A stretch of DNA of 64,000 nucleotides. Source: Leptoclinus maculatus (Eukaryota; Chordata; Actinopteri; Perciformes; Stichaeidae). Below are positions 1 to 11,365 of the stretch, in pieces. The DNA is taken from positions 3,053,799-3,117,798 of the forward strand of contig JAVDOI010000008.1 of assembly GCA_032191485.1 (NCBI GenBank), written 5' to 3'. Position 1 is the first letter of the stretch, and each line of letters begins with the position of its first letter. The notes beneath the pieces were generated by a model. The model was given only the letters and a program-made list of their open reading frames with translations. It was not told the origin of the DNA and searched no databases. Both the position numbers and the translations under genes were made by a program.

Positions 1-1326
1 TATGTTTTAGTGTCCAGAAAAGATAAAAACATTCTGATAATTCACAAGAAACAAAAAGGAAAGATTAGAGGAAAATCTGAATTTCTCAATTTCAATCCAA
101 TTAATGGTCTTTTTAATCCTCAGGTTGGCCACTACCGAACCAGTGGCTTTCACTTAACATACTGATGTTTTCATCTAAACGAGAGCTTCATCAGACGTGA
201 TATATATATCGCTGAAACAATTAGTCAATTAATGGATCAGGCGGAAATTAATCTGCGTATATTTGCAGGGTGAGGGACGCTGCGTTTACTTTGTGGTAGC
301 AACTTAAATATCTTTGAGTTTTAAGAAATTATAGCAAATAATTTTCTTGCTATGTACCAAACAGTACATCTATGAATCCACGAAATGATCTGCAGATGAA
401 TCGATAATAAATTAGACCAGTAGTTGCAGCCCTAATAAAGACATTATCTCCCCGTCACTCAGGTGGTTGTGATCTGCATGATTAATAGTGACCGTCTGAT
501 GCTCCACAAGGAGACAATGTGTGGAAGATAAAAGATAAAAGACACCGAGTTTGATAAGTGACGTGTAAATAAACTTAAGTGTTATTGTTATAGTTAAAAT
601 ATATACATACAAACACAATTTTCCTGCAGAGCTCTGGTTGTATCGTGAGTTTGTTTGAGCTCTGCTAACAGGATTATAGAGAGAAGAGCCATGTTGGAAA
701 ATGTCAGTTGTTGGCTCATGTTGCACAAAGCCAAAGCCACACAGTCCTGATGTAGCAGATGAGTTGAGTCTTTGACTCTTACACTGTTTTTTTCATCCTG
801 AACTTTCACTTTGATCATTTTAATGTTATATTTATAAGATTTAATGTTATGGAGAAATACTTTTTTTCAGGTGTGTTTAAAGACGTTTGTTGTATTTACT
901 CCAGATGTTTAGTATTATTCTTCCATACAGTTCCATACATACAGGGGACTCGGTACAAACCAAAGCATCAGAGGTCGTGACGACCAGGTTTTATTTGTCC
1001 GCAGTGTCTCTTTAGCTCCTATATTTCCCATAATTCAAACAAAAGCATCTTTAATCCTCCACCTACCTGGTAAATGCAAACGCAGGCTTAAACATCTGTG
1101 GAGTGCCTCTTTTATACAGAAAACACACCAACTTACAGAAAGTCATATCGGGCAAATGCAGCAGAGGAAAAAAAAGAAAATGTAATTTGCAATATATATT
1201 AAATATAGCATCCCATTCAAAGGACATTCAAACATATCTCCCGATCATATTTAGAGGCTTTCATTTCATGGCTCACAGTTATTCCAACTTTTTCAACCCT
1301 GCAGTTTGTCATATACAGGTCCAACA

Positions 1327-1353
1327 CCCCCCCCCCCCCCCCCCCCCCCCCCC
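1327..1353. repeat. Poly-C homopolymer, about 27 nt
   Basis: An uninterrupted run of C directly followed by a short A run. It is read directly from the sequence; the exact length is likely to vary between individuals and sequencing runs. Confidence 0.9.
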
Positions 1354-2040
1354 AAAAACACATTTAACTGTCTGTTAATATTGTTCCCCTGGTTCGGTGT
1401 ATGAGGCCGAATCCCTCAACAAGATAACACAAACAGCACCGGTATGCAGAAATCCTTTAGGAGAGGACTCCAGATTGCCGGATGCGGCAGCGTGTAGGCA
1501 TGTTTGCACGAACCTAAACTACTATCTACTCTCGGCGAGGCTGTGATAAGGCGCAGGCGTCCGCTCTTTCAAACGGGAAGATAAACAACCCCGGCTTCCC
1601 TCGGGAGCTCGGAGGATATTCTATGGGGCTGGACCCCCTTCCCCACTCCACCCCCCCACCCCCCCGAGCGGCCAACAAATCCCACCTTTAATAGAACCAT
1701 CGGAGGAGCCAGATGACTCTGCGGTGGGCCGTATACACAAAAAAAAACCTTGCGAGGAAGAATGAAAGTGTTTGTCAGTTTTCATTTACCTGAACGCTGC
1801 GGTGTGGGGGGGGGGGGGGAGGATTTGTGAGTGCGACAGTTCTGGTTTAAAAAGAGAACCGGGCCGAGAGCTGGATTTGGAGCTGCCACTCTGCAATCTT
1901 GATTGGATGGTGTGTTCTGCTGCAACGTTCAGATATTAATAGTCGTCGTCCTCTAAATGTGTGCATGAAACCCACGCTGCCAAAGTTTTTTTGGGGATTT
2001 ATTTACTCCTTATATTCCGGTATTAAACTGATGCTCTTAT

Positions 2041-2160
2041 CCAGAGAGGCTTAAAGCGTGAGGAGCTATTAGGGGGGTGAGAGTTTCAGCTCAAGGACAC
2101 GAGGCTGGGGATCAAACCTGCTGTGACCTTTCCGGGGGATGAGATAGTCACTCTTAACGT
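2041..2160. repeat. Possible degraded dispersed fish repeat
   Basis: The phrases 'ctcaaggacacgaggctg' and 'gatcaaacctgctgtgacc' resemble a dispersed, tRNA-B-box-containing repeat common in teleost introns. The match is from memory and the copy is diverged, so this is a weak call. Confidence 0.3.
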
Positions 2161-2463
2161 CTCGCTCCACCTCGCAGCAAAGAGCATATTCTAATCTAAT
2201 GCATGACCTTTAGAAGTACTTCTGCCACAATGCTCCGGTTCAAGAAGAAAAAGTAAATATACTGGTTCATGAGATGTTTAGAAGAGGTGTTCCTCCAGAC
2301 AGGGTGCTTTAAAGAGTCCTCAGTGTGTTGATTCCGTCTCTTAGAGCATTTTTTTCCAACGGTGCACTCGGGATGCGATTGTCGTCATAGTCGTTTCTAG
2401 TGAATTCATCTTGTCTCGCCTTGTGAGGTCTCCCCGTAGTTGAGCTGATGGATCAACTAAGCG

Positions 2464-2619
2464 CATTTGGCGCCCGCTAAGAGTTTAGGTCGACACTCTC
2501 CCAGTGATATCAAAGTGTTACCTGAGGGGGGTCAGAGATGATGACAAATCACAAAGTGTGTCAAGACATCACAGGCAGCTTGTGGCTGGAGCCGAGGTCC
2601 CATCACCGCAACGCCGCTT
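2464..2619 (+). repeat. Inverted duplication, arm A (156 bp)
   Basis: This segment is the exact reverse complement of 5902-6057 as far as I can read, base for base, with sharp edges: the flanks diverge immediately on both sides. The arms are about 3.3 kb apart. I see no terminal inverted repeats inside the unit, and no coding frame I recognise. It may be a recent inverted duplication, two fresh copies of an unknown interspersed element in opposite orientation, or an assembly artefact. Confidence 0.9.
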
Positions 2620-3228
2620 CGATTAATACCGTGACTTCGGAGGAGGATAAATACTAAACGCGGTCAGACTGCAGGATATTAGAGCAGGGGCAGTTTAAAG
2701 ACTAAGGAGGAGGGGGAGGAGGAGAAGGAGGAGATAGGGAGAGAGAGAGAGAGAGAGACTAGCCACCAGTTTTTCAACTTACCCAGAGGAAAAATGCATA
2801 ATCATATTATTTCACACACGACTTGGTTCAAAGGCGGCCAAAATAAGTTTGCGAGGTTCCCATGGGTCTGTCAATCTGTTGAAGGAGCTGCAGGCGAAAG
2901 CTTAGGATGCACCGAGTACGAAACAATTATGATCATCCCATTAAAGCATAGCGAAGCAATTTGGAAGACGAGTCTGGGAGAAAAAAAACAAAAAAAACAC
3001 ACACACACTCCCATCAAGTGATGCTCTGCGATCAGCTCGCACTACCCAGGATGCTGCTGGAGATGTAAACTCGCACACTTGATGATTCATGTTTGTCTTT
3101 ATACTGAGACGATAAGAGAATCCATGTTTGTTAATGTTATTGCTCCTGGAATCGAGGAATGCGTGTTGTTCTTTTAAAAGCAGGGACGGGCTTTCGTAAA
3201 GTAAAAAAGAAAAAAAAAGTGTGTGTGT

Positions 3229-3251
3229 GGGGGGGGGGGGGGGGGGGGGGG
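3229..3251. repeat. Poly-G homopolymer, about 23 nt, following (GT)n
   Basis: A G-run directly preceded by a short (GT)n and an A-rich tract; read directly. Confidence 0.9.
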
Positions 3252-3467
3252 AGGAGGAAATGATTAGTGCGCTTAGTCAGCTGTGAAATTGAGTTTATGG
3301 TTTTCAAGACGGTGAATTCAATTCGATAATGGGTATTAAGTTGTAGAGAATAATTAATAGTAATTGACTTCTTTCCATCACTATGCAAATTAAACACAGA
3401 TAACACTACGGGAGCTTTTTAAGGCCAGTCAAGTTTGTGAGGATTAAGTTTATGGGATTTTTTTTTT

Positions 3468-3471
<4 letters not shown>

Positions 3472-3503
<32 letters not shown>
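3472..3503. repeat. (GA)n microsatellite
   Basis: About 15 uninterrupted GA dinucleotides, read directly. Confidence 0.9.
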
Positions 3504-3505
<2 letters not shown>

Positions 3506-3805
3506 TGGCTCCTGCTCTGCTTTGATTGCTTTGTTGACAGATTTATCAGCGGGTGAGGGGTTACTGTCTTTCCGAGGATTAGAGGAATTGGGTTGTCACG
3601 AACTGTCTCGCAGCATTCTGGTGTGTTTGTCATAATGGGCTCAGGCTGTTCTCCGCCGTACTGTCAAATCTATTCCTATTGAAGTGTGTCTGTAAATGGG
3701 AGGGAGGAAGGGGGAGGGGGGGGGGGCAGCAAAGGAAGGGATGGATGGTGCTGAGGGGAGAAACATCCAGCGGGATCTTTTCTGTGTGCGGGTGGATTTG
3801 TCAAG

Positions 3806-3907
3806 ATGCAGATTTTTGGAAAGCTCGCGTTCACACTGACATTTTGTTCATTTGTGACGGTATTAACGAGTCAATGCACGGAGCGGTTCAACATCTGGTT
3901 TGTGGAG
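3806..3907 (+). CDS. Putative first coding exon with signal peptide, unknown gene
   Basis: An ATG with A at -3 opens a 34-codon frame that ends in GAG followed by a consensus donor (GTGAGATT), phase 0. The encoded peptide begins MQIFGK, has a hydrophobic core (LAFTLTFCSFVTVL) and a plausible signal-peptidase region near TSQC, followed by a short mature start. I do not recognise the protein. No downstream partner exon was found on the plus strand. The putative minus-strand first exon at 4222-4275 points at this one, so the two would overlap head-on and at most one may be real. Confidence 0.28.
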
Positions 3908-4221
3908 GTGAGATTTTTCATTATAGGGCGAAAATGTAAGGAAAACCATTTGAATGGGCAAGCCTTTAATCTACTATAACACAATTAAAAATTAGTCTGA
4001 AATCAACTCAATTACATTTTGCTTTCCATTTTCTCCACTTTCACGTTATCAGACTGCAACTGACATCTCGCAGCTATGAATTCCTTGTTTTAACACTGCG
4101 AGGTTGTCCTTGCACTAACCTGAAAACTCACTTTATCAAAAATTCTCCTCGATATTGCTGCTGCCAGACATTAATCGCATAAACTGTAGAAGATGTAGAA
4201 CCAAAGAGACATTGAACTCAC

Positions 4222-4275
4222 CAGAGAGACGACTGACAGCAGCAGAGCGGCAGCCCACAGACATGAGGTCTTCAT
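4222..4275 (-). CDS. Putative first coding exon with signal peptide, unknown secreted protein
   Basis: Eighteen codons from ATG encode MKTSCLWAAALLLSVVSL, an N-terminal signal-peptide shape (basic start, long hydrophobic core). They end at a consensus donor, CTG|GTGAGTTC, phase 0. A second in-frame ATG lies 27 nt upstream (4302) and would add nine residues. A TATA box sits about 330 bp upstream of the ATG (4601-4609), which fits a transcription start near 4575 and a 5'UTR of roughly 270-300 nt containing the C-rich tract complementary to 4444-4471. Later exons must lie at lower coordinates, possibly beyond the window edge. I found none and cannot name the protein. Confidence 0.38.
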
Positions 4276-4443
4276 GCCTCGTTGTGGAGCGTCCCCCCTC
4301 ATGTCAAACTGTCCTTGATCTTCTTTAGACGCAACAACAAAAAAAAATCTCCCTTTTGACTGAGCTGATCAGCTGCTGAACTTGTAGCAGGAATATAAGA
4401 GTGAGGAGAGGCGGTCCTGAGGCGGGAGAGGGGAGATTCAAGA

Positions 4444-4471
4444 GGGGGGGTGGGGGGGGGGGGGGGGGGGG
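4444..4471. repeat. Poly-G homopolymer interrupted by one T
   Basis: Seven G, one T, then about 20 G, read directly. If the minus-strand gene start nearby is real, this would be a C-run in its 5'UTR. Confidence 0.9.
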
Positions 4472-4600
4472 AGGTCAGATGTCTGCCGTTTAAAAAAAAC
4501 GCCTCAAGTGTCTTCTGGGGAGGTTTGAGTTGCACGGTTTTGGAGGCGCTGTGGCGAGAACCGAGGTGTTTGTACATGTGAGTGTCAGTGTGGAGGGATG

Positions 4601-4609
4601 TTTTATATA
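4601..4609 (-). promoter_or_regulatory. TATA box upstream of the putative signal-peptide exon
   Basis: Minus-strand TATATAAAA sits inside a GC-richer stretch, with a CT-rich tract just upstream (complement of 4618-4712). Spacing would place transcription start about 25-30 nt downstream. Support is motif plus position only. Confidence 0.4.
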
Positions 4610-5766
4610 GTGCGCTTTGAGGTTCAGAGAGAGAGGAGGAGGGAGGAGGGAGGAGGGAGGGGGAGACAAATAGAGTGAGCGAGGAAGGGGGGGGGGGAGA
4701 GAGAGAGGAGAACGGGGGGAGCAGAGAAGGAGGTTCATATTATTGACTTTTGAGAGGCAACTTTTCCTTTACCGTCGTCGGGGGCTGACATCTAGTGGCC
4801 GTCTGCTGCAGTGGCTTTGTTCTGGAGACGCTGTAAACATCAGTCATGATGATCTCATGTTGGGAAGGTGACACATACGCTTTCAGTGACGGCTCATTCT
4901 CTTACCAGACCCCCCCCCCCCCCCCAAAAAAAAAGCACAGATATTTAGTCTACATGTAGTTTATAAGTAAGTATTTATTGTTTAAGTTTTCGCTTTCGCT
5001 AACAACATTTGTTATGAATTATGAATCACTCATAACGTGCAGAAGTAAGTGACTCATTAAGATTAGGCTGTTTAAGTTTTTAAGCCAAATAACAAAGCTA
5101 ATTTGTTCTGTGATTTTTAATTTTTTTTAAATTAGGTTTATCAGGTTTTTTCACAATCACGTTTATTATTATTTGTTTTTGCCACACAAACAAAAATTAA
5201 ATTACTAAAACTAAACATAATAAATTATAATAAATAAATAAAATGAAGTATAATGATGATTAAATAATATCTAATAGACATTTTTGGCTTTTGTACAAAT
5301 TAAAAACAAATTGTCAAAAAACAAAGTAGTGGCTGACTTTTCGTCTTTTAAATAAGTTAAGCTCAATAAATACTGGATTCTACGGATCCCATAATGCAAC
5401 ACAACACCATCTTTTGTTTGACCCGTCCTGACTCTTTAAAACTCCATTTCCCAGTTTGTTTTACACGTCTGGTTCAGATCTTTAGTCTTCAAGTCCCACA
5501 TGACTCCACTGATGCCACATTTGAGTCGTCTTGAGCCACACAACACTTGTTTTGAGAGGTTGAGAAGTACTCATCGTGACCACTATAGATGTACAATGCA
5601 CACCAGGTGAATATTGTGCACATCCTCAGTTTGGTGCAGAAAAAAAGCCGTAATGAAGGAAAAGGATTCGCTGTCTCTGCACACTGCTTTGAACATGTCA
5701 TCTTTTGCCTGACATGTTGCATCAGACAGAAGACGTTTGAAATGTTGCACTAATGAAACCTCTGAG

Positions 5767-5808
<42 letters not shown>

Positions 5809-5901
5809 ACAGCCTCTCCTTTACCTTGTTGATACATTAACACTGACAGGTAAAGTCTGTGACCCTTAAATAACATTAGAAGTTCTCATCATCTCATCAT
5901 C
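4610..5901. other. Intergenic DNA without a recognised gene
   Basis: Purine-rich tract at 4618-4712, C/A homopolymers at 4912-4933, an AT-rich stretch around 4970-5380, and a (GT)n microsatellite at 5769-5807. No supported exons were seen. Confidence 0.6.
5769..5807. repeat. (GT)n microsatellite
   Basis: About 19 uninterrupted GT dinucleotides, read directly. Confidence 0.95.
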
Positions 5902-6057
5902 AAGCGGCGTTGCGGTGATGGGACCTCGGCTCCAGCCACAAGCTGCCTGTGATGTCTTGACACACTTTGTGATTTGTCATCATCTCTGACCCCCCTCAGG
6001 TAACACTTTGATATCACTGGGAGAGTGTCGACCTAAACTCTTAGCGGGCGCCAAATG
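5902..6057 (-). repeat. Inverted duplication, arm B (156 bp)
   Basis: Reverse-complement partner of 2464-2619, with no mismatch found over 156 bp. The two arms bracket both putative signal-peptide exons and the TATA box, so recombination between them could invert the enclosed 3.3 kb. Confidence 0.9.
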
Positions 6058-6819
6058 GAGCAAGGCCAGTGCTTTGTCTATCAGAAGGTTCTCCCTCGAT
6101 GATTGCAAATCAGTCTTAATTTGAGAGTTGTGCTGAGCAACACACACAAAAATTGTGTTCATACACTAATCACTAGATTTCAATTTTGTGAATATTTCAC
6201 TGCCATTGTTTTGTCTGCAGAGAACCTTAGATGATAACCTAATGAAATGGTTTATTTTTTCCTTTTTTTGCCAGTCAAGCGAAATTGCATGCAGGACCAT
6301 ACTTCCCACTCACACTACCAACCATCCTCATGTACAACTATGTCATTATCTGAAAGAAGTCAAAGATTCTACAGTCATGTTAGCACCTCTGTTGGGCAGT
6401 TATTTGGGCTAAATGTTAATGTCAAGCTAACATTTGTTAATTATCACAAAAAAGTACAGCAAAGGCATCTGATGGGAATGTGATATGTTTTGCATGTATT
6501 TAGTAAACCAAATATTGTCACAAAAATATTGCCACTTCATATAGTAGAGTGCTGATAGAAGAAAAACAAAAGACCTGTTATGAAACGTTTAAGAATTGAA
6601 ATTGAGTTAAATAAATTAAGATTAAGTTCCTGTTTTTTGTATTTATTATTGTTATTGTTATTTTGTTTGTTTGTCTTGACTTTTCTTTCTTGTATTGCCA
6701 GCATTAATTGTTTAATGGGTTCACTCATTAATCCCATCAAAGCTATCTTTGCTATTTTAATTCATCACTTGCCATTGAACCAAAAATTGAAACAAGCTGA
6801 AGAGGAAACAAAAGTTAAG
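6058..6819. other. AT-rich intergenic DNA, nothing recognised
   Basis: Several short open frames occur, but none has splice context, homology I recognise or coding-like composition. Confidence 0.5.
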
Positions 6820-7292
6820 GGTAGCACTTTATAATAACTACACACTATGAAGCATTAGTTAAGCATGAGTAAACACTTCATTCATCATTCATAAAGCATT
6901 GTTCCTACATTAATAATTCATTAGTATGCAGTTCATAACAGTTATAAATGTTTTATTCTTGATTAATAAGCTTGTCTATTATGTGTTCTATTATTGTGTT
7001 TTCATACTTTATAAATGATGGATTCCCCATTTGTAAATGAAGTATTATATATTTTACGAACCAATTATTAAGGAGTTGTAGATGATTAATAAGATAATTT
7101 ATAAAGTGTTAGTAAATGATTAATAACTTATTTAGATGTACATTATTCATGCATTTATATATATAATGATTTAGATATGCACTAATGGTTAGGGACTATG
7201 TTAATATATGCTTTATAAATGCGTATTAATACTGCAAGTCATGATTAATTAATGATTTATTAAGGTAGTTAGTAGTCATTAGTAAAGTATTT
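6820..7292. mobile_element. Probable AT-rich MITE-like element
   Basis: A very AT-rich block whose ends are imperfect inverted repeats: the left end reads GTAGCACTTTATAATAACTA, and the right end read from the minus strand has the same core, ACTTTACTAATGACTAC. Teleosts carry many 'cactttataataa'-type non-autonomous DNA elements, and this fits that style. The exact boundaries and family are not resolved. Confidence 0.45.
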
Positions 7293-7773
7293 TGTGTGAG
7301 CTCATCTAAAGTGAGGACTATTTAGAGATGCAGTATGAAGCAGACAGGATGATGGGAAAGAGATGGAAATGATGCAACAAAAGTCACTTGCCGAACTTGA
7401 ATCGGAGGCATTGAGATTATGCTGTCAATACACGGAGGCCCCAAGTTAATACATTTTTTTGCCAACATATTTCCTTAGTGCAGTATTAGTTAAGTACTCA
7501 GACTTTGAACTGAGTTTTGTGGATTTGTAGACTCTGGAGTAACCTAGTGTTTGTGTCACATGAAACACGGATGAAGTACACAGAATCATCAATGTTCATG
7601 CTGTTGTTAACTAATATCAAGTCTCACTTTGACACCCTTTGTGATATTCTGATTCTTCTCCAAGGCGGAAATGTTTTCTTTCACCAATTAATAGTGAGGT
7701 CGCACAAAGCTGTCACACAAACTTAAAAACTGTTATTACTGAAGTTACAGCAGCACTGCCGTGATTTCATACA
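7293..7773. other. 3' flank of the KLHL10-like gene, nothing recognised
   Basis: Roughly 480 bp without supported coding or structural features, between the MITE-like element and the polyadenylation signal. Confidence 0.5.
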
Positions 7774-7779
7774 TTTATT
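7774..7779 (-). terminator. Polyadenylation signal AATAAA of the KLHL10-like gene
   Basis: Minus-strand AATAAA lies 31 nt after the TAA stop at 7811-7813. Cleavage would be expected around 7755, giving an unusually short 3'UTR of about 55 nt. No nearer alternative signal was seen. Confidence 0.65.
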
Positions 7780-7810
7780 TACAGAACAATACAGCTCATA
7801 GTCAGGTGGA

Positions 7811-8158
7811 TTATTCCATTTCATCCTCCTCTACATCGGGAAATGGCAGGGTACGACGAGGGGCAGAGTACTCGGCCAAGTTAGGGAGTCCGTATATCGC
7901 GCAACAGCCCATGGAGCTGCGGGAGTTCTCCATCCTCCTGACACCAGACCACTCGGAAGTTTCGGCATCGAAACACTCGACCTCAGAGATGGTGGTGAAG
8001 CCGTTGGAGCCCCCCGCAACAAAGAGACGGTCATCGACCACTGCGATGCCGAAGTTACAGCGGGAGTTCAGCATGGAGGGCACAGCGTGCCAGGTGTTGG
8101 TGTGGGGGTTGTAGGCCTCGGCAGTGTCCAGACGGCTGGTTCCATCGAAACCGCCAAC
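7811..8158 (-). CDS. klhl10: klhl10-like exon 5 (last), kelch repeats 5-6 and stop
   Basis: Acceptor tcttaaag, then GTT GGC GGT (VGGFDG), phase 0. Residues 453-567 cover the fifth and sixth kelch blades and an acidic C-terminus (PDVEEDEME), ending in TAA at 7811-7813. The C-terminus is shorter than the human one and differs in sequence. Confidence 0.9.
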   Translation of the reverse strand, partial: VGGFDGTSRLDTAEAYNPHTNTWHAVPSMLNSRCNFGIAVVDDRLFVAGGSNGFTTISEVECFDAETSEWSGVRRMENSRSSMGCCAIYGLPNLAEYSAPRRTLPFPDVEEDEME

Positions 8159-11100
8159 CTTTAAGAGTAAAGGTGATTAATAAGTCGGCACTGCTTCCAC
8201 TATTTTTCTGTTTTTGTTTCTCAGTTTATAGCAGCACTCTTGTAAGGAAGGGAAGCTGACCTGAAGTTACATAGTATTTATCATAAAAAAGTAGAAGGTA
8301 GTTCACACAAAATCTTTAGCAAAACTGTTGATTGTTGATATTTCCCAATATACAAGTTGACAAATTCAAATGTTCGTTGTTTGAATTGACGAAAACTTTA
8401 AAATCCAAAACAAGACATTCAGTTTACTATCGTTGAAAACAAAGAAAAGCAAACCTTCACACTTGAGAACACTTGAAAAATTACTAAGTATCAGAATTGT
8501 TGGCCGTTTTTTGTCCGTCGATCAATTTAACAACCTATAGTAATCGGCTTCAGCTCTAACTTACATTACATCAGTACATCACTGCCTTCAATGTGAACGT
8601 TTTTAGGGACGAACCTCCCAACATATCAGCGGTACAACGCTTTACATTTGCAATGAAAAGTCAATGTTGTCAAACAAATATGTCAGTTTTCGCTCTATTT
8701 GAAACCTCTCCCAGCAACATATTGTTCATTCTTCAGAGTGCTTCTGTGTTATGTGAGTATGAGCAGTGTTCAATGTACTTACTGCAAAGACACAGTCTGC
8801 ATAGGCAATGACCCCAAGTCCACTGCGCCTGTTGCTCATGGAGGCAATCAGTGTCCACTGGTTGGCCTCTGGGTTGTAACATTCCGCCGTTGACAGGTAC
8901 TCTCTCCCATCGAAGCCACCGCAAATGTATACCTGGAGAGAATTTAAGAGGTAATAAGTAATCTTTTGATCTCATCAGCCTTTTGTGGAAGGAACCACTG
9001 AGATGCTAACTTTCAGGGTTGGCCTACAAAGATATGTCATCCCAGCAACACTCTCTTCAGAGCTGCTCTTTATAGCTCCACCCACCTTGCCATTGATGGT
9101 TGTGCAGCTGGCGGCACTCCTCCGCTCATGCATTGGAGCAATTACAGTCCACTGGTTGATTCTGGGCTGATAGCGCTCATCACTTCTGAGTGGATCATGT
9201 CCATCATTACCTCCCATGGCATATATCCACCCGTCCATCACAGTTACGCTGACATTGCTGCGTCTCGAATGCATTTGTGACACCTCCTGCCAGGTGTGCG
9301 TGCCCAGGTCAAACCGGTGCACAGAGCTCAACTGCTCATCACTGTCACAGCCACCGACACAGTAAACTGATCCATCGAGGAAAACTGAGCCATGGTGCGA
9401 CCGGGGAGCCTCATTGTTTGGTACATTGACCCAGCGATCAGCACGGATATCGTATGCCTCGATGACATTTGTGGGACCGTCAGCGCTCCGGCCTCCAACA
9501 GCCAACAGGATGGCAGGGGGCAGTCGTGGGCGGGTCAAAGGGGTATACAAAATGGAGGCAGAGAAGATATTTGTTTGGAGGTCAAGCAGGGCCCTGATGA
9601 GAATCGGTCGACACTCTTTACTTGCCCGTGCCAGTTCCTTGTTTCTCATGCTGTCTGCGATGTCCTCTAGACTAGTAACAGCCAGTCTGACCTACACGTG
9701 AGGACAGAAGTTGGAATTAAATTATCTATAACACAGCCCAACCAATACTTCAACATAGCTGATATTATATGCATATATATGTCTGCCTTTAATTGACAAG
9801 AAATTGCAGCAAGAAATACCAAACATACATGTATGTTTGAGGTAATCGAGAAACAGTGTTGCAAATACGTAGTTTTTCCAGTAGATAACACTGACAATTT
9901 TGGTTTTTATGTAATAATATTCCACTAAGTACTGTTTTTTGTAAAAAAATTTAAATAACCAAATATAAAGAATTCTTATCAAGAAAAATGATGTTAAAAG
10001 TACATATTGGCCAAAATATCGTTATTGGATTTTGTTTACACTCAAATATCAATATCGGGCCAAAAGGCAAAAAATTAAGTATCTTTCTAGTTTTTAAATG
10101 TGGTACATTATGTGGAAAAACATTATATTCTATTTATATTTATATAGTTCATCTTGACCTTGACACACACTATTGACTGTATCATGAATTCATGAATTTA
10201 ACCAGGGCTTTAGCACTTCAGTCCTTCGTCTACACAACTTCCCTGATGCTGTAGGCGATCGTTGTCGCCATCTTATACTCTTAACTCAGGTTCAGACCTG
10301 TCTGGGTTCTCACCACACAATATTTCCAGACAAACACATTTTTACAAAATGTTCAAACAAGTAAAAAATAATTTAAGGAACAATACCTGACCATAACATT
10401 TCTCATAGATTCCACAGAATCCTACAATTGTTAGTAATAGTAATAGATGTTAAAAGGGTTTCATACAGCAAATATACCATCTCTCTTCATTTTAACTAAC
10501 TCGTTAAACATTTTGCAAATGTAAAGACAAGAACGCCTTTTATCGACTGGTGTAAAATAGGACTCAGTGTGTCCTGGTCTCAGTTTTGAATTCTGTCTTG
10601 ACCTCTTTACATCTGGTCTTGACTGTTGCAGACTGTACTGAAGTGGTTTTGACTATAGCCCTGATCATAATGTTGTATTCGTGATAACACTATTAGCAAG
10701 ATGTAAAAGATGCAACTCAAAAGTTAGTGTAGTGCCGGCTGAGTAATTGTCTGTCACTTACGTTGGACAAAAGCAGAGAGATGTATTCTCTGCGTTCCTC
10801 AATTGCAGAGGCAACCCAGAGCAGGACGGCCCCAAACACCACCTTCTCGTGCTTGACATTGAGTTGGTCATCCTCAATGATTTTAACCAGTTCCTGCACG
10901 GAAAGCAGCAGGAACTCTTCTGACGTGAAAGCAATCTCCTCAAAGTGATTCATCATGTAAAGGAAGGCCTTGTGGTTCAGTTCGGGGCAGACGTCTGTCA
11001 ACCTCCAAATGCCGATGCAGTTCTCTGGGTCCAGGTGCTCCTCCAGGAAGTGGCAGGTGGCTTGAATTAAGCCCTTTACAATGAACTGGTCTGCTGCCGT

Positions 11101-11317
11101 AAAAAGCTCTTGTACATTTTCTTGTGTCACCGGAACAAATTCAGTGTAGGCAAACTGAATGATGAGCTTCATGATGTCAGGTGACACATTGGGAATGTCA
11201 AAGACCCGTCTGTCTGGAGTTGACCAGCGGGTGAAGAGAGCTCTGTTAGGCAGGAAGTAAAATAAAGAGGGTTCACATTTTACATTCATAATCACACTTC
11301 ATACAATAATAATAATA

Positions 11318-11365
<48 letters not shown>

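Larger units (their letters stand above)
1..2463. other. Left-edge intergenic DNA without a recognised gene
   Basis: No exon with supported splice sites was recognised on either strand. The stretch holds ordinary AT/GC-mixed fish DNA, a long C homopolymer near 1327, a G-run near 1802 and a short segment near 2041-2160 that resembles a degraded dispersed fish repeat. It could be an intron of the gene whose putative first exon lies at 4222-4275 on the minus strand, but nothing here proves that. Confidence 0.5.
2620..3805. other. Purine-rich intergenic stretch without a recognised gene
   Basis: It contains GA-rich segments (2700-2760), a composite A-run, GT-run and G-run near 3205-3251, and a (GA)n microsatellite at 3472-3503. 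No gene is recognised. Confidence 0.6.

Noticed and set aside
5769..5876. CRISPR-like or satellite array
   Set aside because: Simple (GT)n only; no spacer-repeat structure exists anywhere in the window.
8985..9701. Plus-strand open frames opposite klhl10-like exon 3
   Set aside because: They are antisense shadows of the real exon, which has kelch motifs and matching splice phases.
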